DNA of 64,000 nt from Cymbidium sinense (lineage: Eukaryota; Streptophyta; Magnoliopsida; Asparagales; Orchidaceae), in assembly GCA_021442155.1 (NCBI GenBank), contig CM038215.1, positions 274,267,014-274,331,013 on the forward strand, given 5' to 3'. A model generated the notes under the pieces. That model did no database searches. It was not told the DNA's origin and was given only the letters and a program-made list of their open reading frames with translations. The position numbers were made by a program, and so were the translations under genes. Of the stretch, positions 57,139 to 64,000 are shown piece after piece; the stretch's first letter is position 1, and every line of letters begins with the position of its first letter.

Positions 57139-58561
57139 TTCTTAGTAAGCATGAGACATCGACTCACGTTGACTACGTCCCTAACTTTCTTTCATTCTTA
57201 CCCTAAAGATTCACTCTTTCTTTCATAGTCAAAAACTTTCAAGTGCTTCTACAATTACTTTAATTGATCCCCACCACATTTTGATTTAGTTAACAAATAA
57301 TTTGGATTACACGCATGTTTTTGCTCATCGTTCTTATTTGGTTTTCAATTATCAAATGAGGTTGCTGAAAAAGACTCCACTATTTGATATTAGGGAAGAA
57401 TCCCCATTCATTCTGGTTTGAAATTTTCTCCCTAATATGCAAATTTTTTTTATTAATCATCAATTCCTTTTTGTTGTGGGTGCTTTATTTGGTTGGCCAT
57501 TGCAAATTAATCATGAAATCTTGACCTTCTATGCCTAGATTCCTTGTTGAATTGGGCATTACCAAGAAACACCCCAAAGAAATCTTATTTGGATCTAAAA
57601 ATTATGGTTATATGCAAAAAGTTGATTTTGAAAATTTCCCTATCTTTTGTTCTCACTATAAAATCCATGGGCATGATAATTATGAATGTTTCATTCTACA
57701 TGCTCACCTAAAAAAGAAAATTCATGTTAGGGAAACTATTGTTCCTAACCTTAGGCCGACCACTATTAAATGACAAAAAGTTAATTCAGAAAAAAGGATT
57801 CATTGAATGTTCCTAATAAGGTTGTTTTACCTCTTATTTCTTCTATGCAATTGAAGGTTTCTAATGTGGAAAATAATAATTTCTCTAAACTTTTGGATGA
57901 TGATTTTTTCCTCTAAGTGATCCACATCCTTAGTTTTGATTGACCCAAATGAAGCTTTAATTGAAAATATTAATGAGGATATCAATGTTATGCATCATTT
58001 GAATTCAATGGAGATTATGGCTTTGGTTTCTCATGATATTCGGTTTTAAAAACCCGACTTTACTTTAGTTCGATGATTTAAATTCTCAAAAGATTTGGTA
58101 TTGTACTAATGCGGGTATTGAAGAAGAAGGGTTGGATGTCACACTTGCCTTCTTAATAAATCTGTTTTGGCTCCCTCGCTTTCTATACCTAATGCTCATT
58201 TTCCTTTAATAAATTCTAATGGCTTGGAAGAAGGAGAGCTCACTTTTATACAGGAGACTTCCCCTAAATCTATGACTAATGTTGCTAAATCCTTCTCGGA
58301 TGATGATTCTATGGAAAAGGAAATGGTTTCCAAATGTATCATGCTAAAAAGAAAAAAAATGTTAAAAACTTCCCTCCCAAATTGTCCAAAAACACTAGAT
58401 CTGCTATGACCTCCTCTCCTCTTTTAATTAACCTTTTCTTAACCCTTTTTTATTTCCTTATGTTTAATTTTCTTATTTGGAATGTTAGAGGGATCGTTAC
58501 CCTCTCTATTTGTAACCTTATTAGAAACCTTTGTCGTATTAATAATATTTCTTTAGTTATT
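57139..58561 (+). mobile_element. 3'-truncated L1 LINE fragment (LINE-D), duplicate of LINE-C
   Basis: Same 5' start, same internal leader deletion and same 3' break (TTTAGTTATTAACATAAC) as 48579-50020. The two are therefore products of one insertion and one truncation followed by duplication. The open part 57531-57773 includes FLVELGITKKHPKEILFGSK and the knuckle FCSHYKIHGHDNYEC. ORF2 start MFNFLIWNVRGIVTL lies at about 58460. Confidence 0.9.
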
Positions 58562-59936
58562 AACATAACAAAAAATAAAAATAAAACTCAACTAAAAAAA
58601 ACCTAAACCTAATAAATAAACTAAAATAAAAAACCTAAACTAAAATAAATAAACATAAAATAAATAAACTAAATTAAATAAAAATAAAAAATAAACCTAA
58701 ATAATAAAAAATAAACAAAATAAACAAAATAATCCTTAACCTACTGATTTACCTAATTTTTTTTAAAAAAACCCTACCCTAAACCCTAAATCCTAAACCC
58801 TAAACCCTAAACCATAAACCATAGAACTAACCCTAAACCCTAAAACTATAAACCCTAAACCCCTAAACCATAAAACTAACCCTAACCCTAAACCTATACC
58901 CTAAATCATAAACCCTAAGCATAAAACCCTAAACCAACTAAACCTGAATAACCCAAAGCTAAAAAAATAAACTAAATAAAACCTAAAATAAAATAAAACT
59001 TAAAACAAAATAAATTAAAATAATATAATAAAATAAAAACCTAAACTAAAACATAAACATAAACCTAAAAATAAAATAAAATAAACATTAAAAATAAACA
59101 AAAATAAAATAAATAAAAACCTAAACTAAACTAAAAAAGAAACCTAAGAATAAAAAACATAAAAAAATAAAAACTAAATGTAAAATAAAAATAAAGTAAA
59201 CCTAAAATAAAATAACATTAAAACTAAATAAAAATGTGAGCCTAAAAATAAACCTTAAAATAAAACCTAAAAATAAATAAAAAATAAAACCTAAACCTAA
59301 ACTAATAAAAAAACCTAAACCTAAAATAAAAATAAAATAAATAAAATAAACATAAACCTAAACCTAAACTAAAATATATGAAACCTAAACCTAATCCTAA
59401 AATAAACTAAACCTAAGCTAACCTAAACTAAATAAAATATAATAAACTAAAAATAATCCTAAACCTAAACTAAAGAATAAAACATAAAATAAACCTAAAA
59501 TATAATAAAACCTAAACTTCAATTAAAAAAACCTAAAAAAAATACTCAACTAAAAATAAACTTAAACCTAATAAACCTAAAAATTAAACTAAAATAAAAA
59601 CCAAACTAAAATAAAAACTTAAAATAAATAAAATAAACTAAAAAAAATAAAATAACCTAAATAAAATAAAAGTAAAATAAACTAAAATAAATAATCAAAA
59701 TAAACTAAATAAACCCAAACCTACTTTTACTTATTTTATTTTAAAAAACCCTAAATCCTAAATCTAAAACCTAAACTTATAACCCTAAACCCTAAACCTA
59801 AACCTAAACCTAAACCCTAAACCTTAAAACCATAAAACTTAAAACCCTAAACCTAAATCTAAAGTAACTAAATAAATTAAAAAATAAACCTAAATCGTAA
59901 AACCTAATAAACCTAAACATAAACCTAAACACTAAG
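58562..59936 (+). repeat. Telomere-like satellite between LINE-D and GRP copy 17
   Basis: Equivalent to 50021-51512 but with many short losses. Anchor remnant GATTTACCTAATTTTTTTT near 58746, CCCTAAA 58775-58945, A-rich to 59720, CCCTAAA-like to 59860, flank GTAACTAAATAAATT near 59864. No gene is seen. Confidence 0.92.
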
Positions 59937-60411
59937 AATGGGCAAAACCTTCACATCAGGAACAACATCAACAACCAAGCTCAGTCTAGATCTAGTGGTG
60001 GAGGTGAAGGTAGAGGCGGCATAGATGGTGGTGGGGATCTAGAGGTCTTGGTGGGTATGGAGATGGTGGTGAGCGTGTGGCTTGATGGAGGCGGGAAGAG
60101 TAACAGAGGTTACAACCGTGGTGGGGACGGAGGGAGATATCGGGGATATTATGCTGGATCCATAACTCGAATGGCCGGGGTGGTTCTGATAGGAACTAGA
60201 GAAACTGAAGAACGACTAATCCATTCTACTACATACGGAATTGTGTCTTTACAGTAGAGGTGATTCTAGTTATCTAGGGTTTTTGATTTGCTCTATGTGT
60301 ACTCATTTTTTTTTATCTATGTATGTATTAGAAAACTTGGTGTTTCTTTTGATGAAATCAAAAAAAGAAATTTTGAATTTAATTTGTTCTCTATCAAAAA
60401 AAAAAAAAAAA
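59937..60411 (+). pseudogene. GRP retropseudogene copy 17
   Basis: NGQNLHIRNNINNQAQSRSS and GGGEGRGGIDGGG, then frameshifted. It shares GGGCAAAACCTTCAC with copy 13. It ends in the longest A-tract of the series (about 17 bases near 60395-60411). Confidence 0.86.
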
Positions 60412-61429
60412 GCCTAAAAAAATAAAACCCTAAAACCTAAAACCAACCTAAACCTAAAACCCTAAACCCTAAACCCTATAAACCCCAAACCCTAAACCCA
60501 AAAAACCCTTAACCTTAAACCCTAAACCCTAAACCACTAAAAACCCTAAACTAAAACCCTAAATAAAACCTAAACCTAAACTAAATAAAACCTAAAAAAA
60601 CCTAAACCAAAATAAAAAAACTAAAACATAAACTAAACTAAACCTAAACCTAAACCAAAAAAAAATAAAATAAAATAAAATAAAAACTAAACTAAATTAA
60701 AATAAATAAAGGCTAAACTAAACTAAAACCAAATAAAATAAAACTAAACCTATAATAAAATAAAATAAATGTAAAATATAATAAAACTAAATAAAACCTA
60801 AACCTAAATAATAAATCTAAAATATAACTTGAAAATAAAGAAAAATAAAACCTAGACCCTAAACTTAAAAAAAACTAAACCTAAAAAAATAAAATAAACC
60901 TAAACTAAAATAAATAAAACCTTAACCTAAACTTAAAATAAACTAAACCTAAACCTAAACCTAAACTAAATAAATATAATAAACTAAAAATAAACATAAA
61001 CCTATACTAAAAAATAAAACCTAAAAATAAGCCAAAAATAAAAACATATAACCTTAAAAGTAAGAAATAAAATAAAAACCTAAACCTAAACATAAATAAT
61101 AATAAAACCTAAACCTAAACCTAAATAAATAATAAAAATCTAAACTAAAAAAAAAAAACTCTAAATAAAATAAACTAAAATAAACTAAATTAAACAAAAT
61201 AAACCTAAATCTAAAAATAAACTAAAATAAATAAACTAAAATAATAAATAAATCCTAAAATCTAAATAAATAAACTATAAATCTAAATTAAATTAAATAA
61301 ATAAATAAACTATAAACCCTAAAAACCTATTACTAAACCCTAAATAAACTCTAAACCCACTAAACCCTAAACCCAAAATCAAATTACTAAACCCTAAACC
61401 TAAACTTTAAACTAAACCAACCCTAAACC
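60412..61429 (+). repeat. Last telomere-like satellite block before LINE-E
   Basis: CCCTAAA-like to 60580, A-rich to 61310, then a short irregular CCCTAAA part with CCAACC and CCCCCTCC steps near 61410-61440. This resembles the irregular text at 28140-28700 ahead of LINE-A. No gene is seen. Confidence 0.88.
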
Positions 61430-61538
61430 CCCCCTCCCCACTCTCTGAATCCCTCTATAAACCCTAATCTCATTTGGCTCTCAAGATTCAAAGGCTTGAA
61501 TGGTATCTAGCCATTTGCATGAAGCTTCATCATTGATC

Positions 61539-62730
61539 ATGGCTGCAGTGAGTTCTATTCCTTGGACTCCACCTCAAATTATGGATGCTTTGGCTAGGGC
61601 ATCCGACACTTTGGGCCTTGGCAGCCCTAATGTTGCTTCTTCTACTAAATCTTTTAAGGAAGCGCTCTGGTAAGACTTCTCCCTCTGTTGATTCGGTTAA
61701 TCTCATTTTGATGTCTTTTAGAGGTTTGCCAACCTTAATGTGCTCTGATGTGGATGTTGAAAAGTTAGCAAAAGCCTTTGAATTTTTTATTTTTGGTAAA
61801 TTTGCATCATCCAAATTTGGATAATATCCACCCTTTTTCCATGATCTCAAGCTTACGGGTGCTTTCTCAATTAGTCTTATTGACCCTCGGCATATCTTGA
61901 TTCAACTTTCTAACAATCTAGATTATTGATGTGTTTTTTCGGGTCATTCTTATTTCGTCTTTAATTGTCAAATGCATTTGTTGAAGTGGTCACTACTTTT
62001 TGACATTAAGAAAGAATCTCCTATTATCCTTGTGTGGTTATGTCTTCTTAATATGCAAATTCATTTTGTTACCCATCATGTGGTTTTTTTTATCGGGACT
62101 TTATTTAGTCAGCCTTTGCAACTCGACCAAGCAACCCCTAAGTGAGCTTGCCCTTCTATTCCTCAAATCTTTGTGTAATTAGGCATAACTAAAAAAATAC
62201 CCTAAGGAAGTTTGGATTGGCTCTGAAAAATATGAGTATTCACAAAAGGTTGAACTGGAGAACATTCTCGTTTATGTTCCCACTGTAAATTCACGGTCAT
62301 GATAATTTGGAATATTTTATTCTGCATACCCACTTAAAAAAATGAAATCCTCCTAAAGAGAATGTTGTTCCTAGCCATAAGTCGATCCCTATTTATGTTC
62401 AAAAATTGACCTCTGATCCTAAGAATGGTATGAAGGCTATTATTGAGGTTGATTCCTTGGATATCAAGTTTAATCTTGTTGAACAAGTTTCGGCTCCTAC
62501 TGTTAATACAGATTCAACTGATTTTCAATATAGGAAGGATAATTTACTTTTTTTTCCTTCTTTGAATTTGAATATTTCTAATGCGAAGGATAATAAATTT
62601 TTAAAGTTATTAGAAGATGATTCTATTTCCTCTGATTCTATTCTTGCATCTATGCCGACTTTGATTATTGAAAATGAAGCTTTTAATGAAGATTTAAATG
62701 ATGTCGAGCATGTTAAAACATTTTGATCTA
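61539..62730 (+). pseudogene. LINE-E ORF1
   Basis: ATG at 61539 starts MAAVSSIPWTPPQIMDALAR and runs 44 codons to TAA at 61671-61673. The downstream frame continues with LILMSFRGLPTLMCSDVDVE and KLAKAFEFFIFGKF (61690-61820). The DUF4283-like part follows with IKKESPIILVWLCLLNMQIH in broken frames. The knuckle near 62270-62320 is degraded. The C-terminal open stretch 62406-62726 (acidic and Ser-rich) has no recognised domain. Confidence 0.8.
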
Positions 62731-63066
62731 GATTTAACTACTTGTACTTTAAATGGTTCTAAATCATCACGGTCATCATCTCTAATCTTGATATTCATGT
62801 TAATCCTACTTGTCAACTTAATATGGATTTGGAAGAGGGTGAACTCCCCTCCAAACACTTGAAGAATTCTCCTAAGTTAGTGACCAATGTTACTAAATCT
62901 TACTCGGATGATAACTTTAGGGGAAAAGAAAATGGTTTTCAACCTTATCATGCTAAAAAGAAAAAAAGTGTTAAAATTACTCTCTAAATTGTCCAAAAAT
63001 ACTAGATTTGCTATGACCTCACTCTCTCTTAATTAACCTTTGCTTAACCCCTTTTTTATTTTACTT

Positions 63067-64000
63067 ATGTTTAATTTTCTTATTTGGAATGTTAGAGGGA
63101 TCGATACCCTCTCTAATCATAATCGTATTAGAAATCTTTGTCACATTCAATATATTTAATTACTTATTTTTCTAGAGCTTCTTATCCATGCTAATAAAAT
63201 TAACCATATTGCTAGAATAATCGACTTCAATAAATTTTTGTCTAATCTTAGTAATAAGATTTGGTGTTTTTGGGATAATTTCATTGAAGTTTCTATTATT
63301 GATGATTTTCAACAAGTTGTCAATGCTCAAATATCTTATGGTGACTATTATGTTTTGGGCTCTTTTGTTTATGCATCTTGTTATAGATCTGGTACAAATC
63401 TACTTTGGAATAATTTGAGGAATTTTACTACCTCGGTCAACAAACCTTAGTTTATGGGTGGTGATTTAGACACTATTTTATTCTCTTCTTAATGAAGTGG
63501 TGGCTGATCTCCTAATATTCATTCCATGGAAGATTTCTCTAATATGATCCTTGTTGTAATTTGATTTATATTGGCTTTAAGGGTTCTAATTATACTTAGC
63601 AAAACTCTAGACTTTGTCAAAGGTTGGACCGAATTTTTTTAATACTCATTAGATTACTCAATGGCCTATTACTTCTATTGATCATTTAAGCATAACCTTG
63701 TCTGATCATGCTCCTCTTCTAGTTTCTATTAAAGATAATTCCAATAGATTACATAAATCTTCTCCTTTTATATTTCACAACATATGGATTCAGCATAATG
63801 ACTTTTTGATGTCATGGCTAATAATTGGAAAGCCCCTTTACATCCTCATAATTTGATTATGGGGATGAGTAGACTTTGGATTAAACTTAAAAGAATTAAA
63901 CAATATTTTGGTTGCTGGAATAAGCATTATTTTAAAAACCTTTTGATAATATTAAAGATATCAAAAAATTGGTTTGTGATCTTGAAGTCTTTGTTATGTC
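63067..64000 (+). pseudogene. LINE-E ORF2 endonuclease, partial
   Basis: ATG near 63067 gives MFNFLIWNVRGIDTLSNHNR. After stops, 63238-63450 is open (LSNKIWCFWDNFIEVSIIDD to NFTTSVNKP), followed by FMGGDLDTILF, where the Asn of the GGDFN box is replaced. The final box LSDHAPLLVS at about 63697-63725 is intact, unlike in LINE-A. The frame is interrupted several times and leaves the window before the RT. Confidence 0.87.

Larger units (their letters stand above)
52583..60942 (+). repeat. Higher-order repeat unit B (about 8.36 kb)
   Basis: Direct repeat of unit A with GRP copies 14, 15, 16 and 17 and LINE-D. It is about 200 bases shorter through many small deletions. The sequence ACTTAAAATAAACTAAACCT at about 60931 shows where the unit continues past the breakpoint that unit A has at 52582. 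Confidence 0.88.
61430..64000 (+). mobile_element. L1-type LINE, 5' part, cut by the window end (LINE-E)
   Basis: An independent L1 element with a different and longer 5' end than LINE-A, C and D (CTCATTTGGCTCTCAAGATT near 61469). It holds a leader, ORF1 (from 61539) and the ORF2 endonuclease. It continues past the right edge. Stops and small deletions show that it is also decayed. Confidence 0.9.

Overview
This is nuclear, heterochromatin-like DNA of a land plant. The Arabidopsis-type telomere heptamer (CCCTAAA) occurs throughout, and the mobile elements are plant lineages: a Tat-type Ty3/gypsy element with two RNase H domains, and L1-type LINEs whose ORF1 has a CCHC knuckle and whose ORF2 ends in an RNase H domain. 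I cannot name the species. I see no intact host gene, no tRNA or rRNA gene and no CRISPR.

Layout. (1) 1-8560: a decayed Tat-like Ty3/gypsy element on the minus strand. From right to left it has an AT-rich dyad-bearing tandem array, a gag leader, gag, a linker, protease, RT, RNase H and a second RNase H cut by the window edge. (2) 8560-61430: a very large degenerate telomere-like satellite, always with the C-rich strand on +. It alternates CCCTAAA-rich blocks with A-rich CCTAAA/AATAAA blocks. Seventeen copies (plus one relic) of a 5'-truncated glycine-rich RNA-binding protein (GRP) sequence sit in it, all on +. Each holds the C-terminal end of the RRM, the Gly-rich tail, the 3'UTR and a poly(A)-like tract. 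(3) Within the satellite are a near full-length but dead L1 LINE (28845-37395), a 5'-truncated LINE (39354-42643), and two copies of a 3'-truncated LINE (48579-50020 and 57139-58561). (4) 61430-64000: the 5' part of another L1 LINE, running off the right edge.

How it fits together. The recurring unit reads: GRP pseudogene and A-tract, CCCTAAA block, A-rich CCTAAA/AATAAA block, a small dyad with GTTTACTTAATT, a second CCCTAAA block, a conserved GTAACTAAATAAATT flank, then the next GRP copy. Units have been amplified at several scales: about 1.18 kb (copies 6-8), about 2.3-2.75 kb (copies 4 and 5), and a tandem higher-order repeat of about 8.4-8.6 kb (44018-52582 and 52583-60942) that carries four GRP copies and one LINE fragment per unit. 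The likely history is retroposition of a GRP mRNA into interstitial telomere-like DNA, co-amplification of the two as a composite satellite, LINE insertion at the GRP 5' flank, and further tandem duplication. Stop codons in the mobile elements and GRP copies are mostly TAG or TAA where CAG, CAA or TGG is expected, as cytosine-methylation decay would produce.

The most notable observation is this composite telomere-repeat/GRP-retropseudogene satellite with nested higher-order structure.
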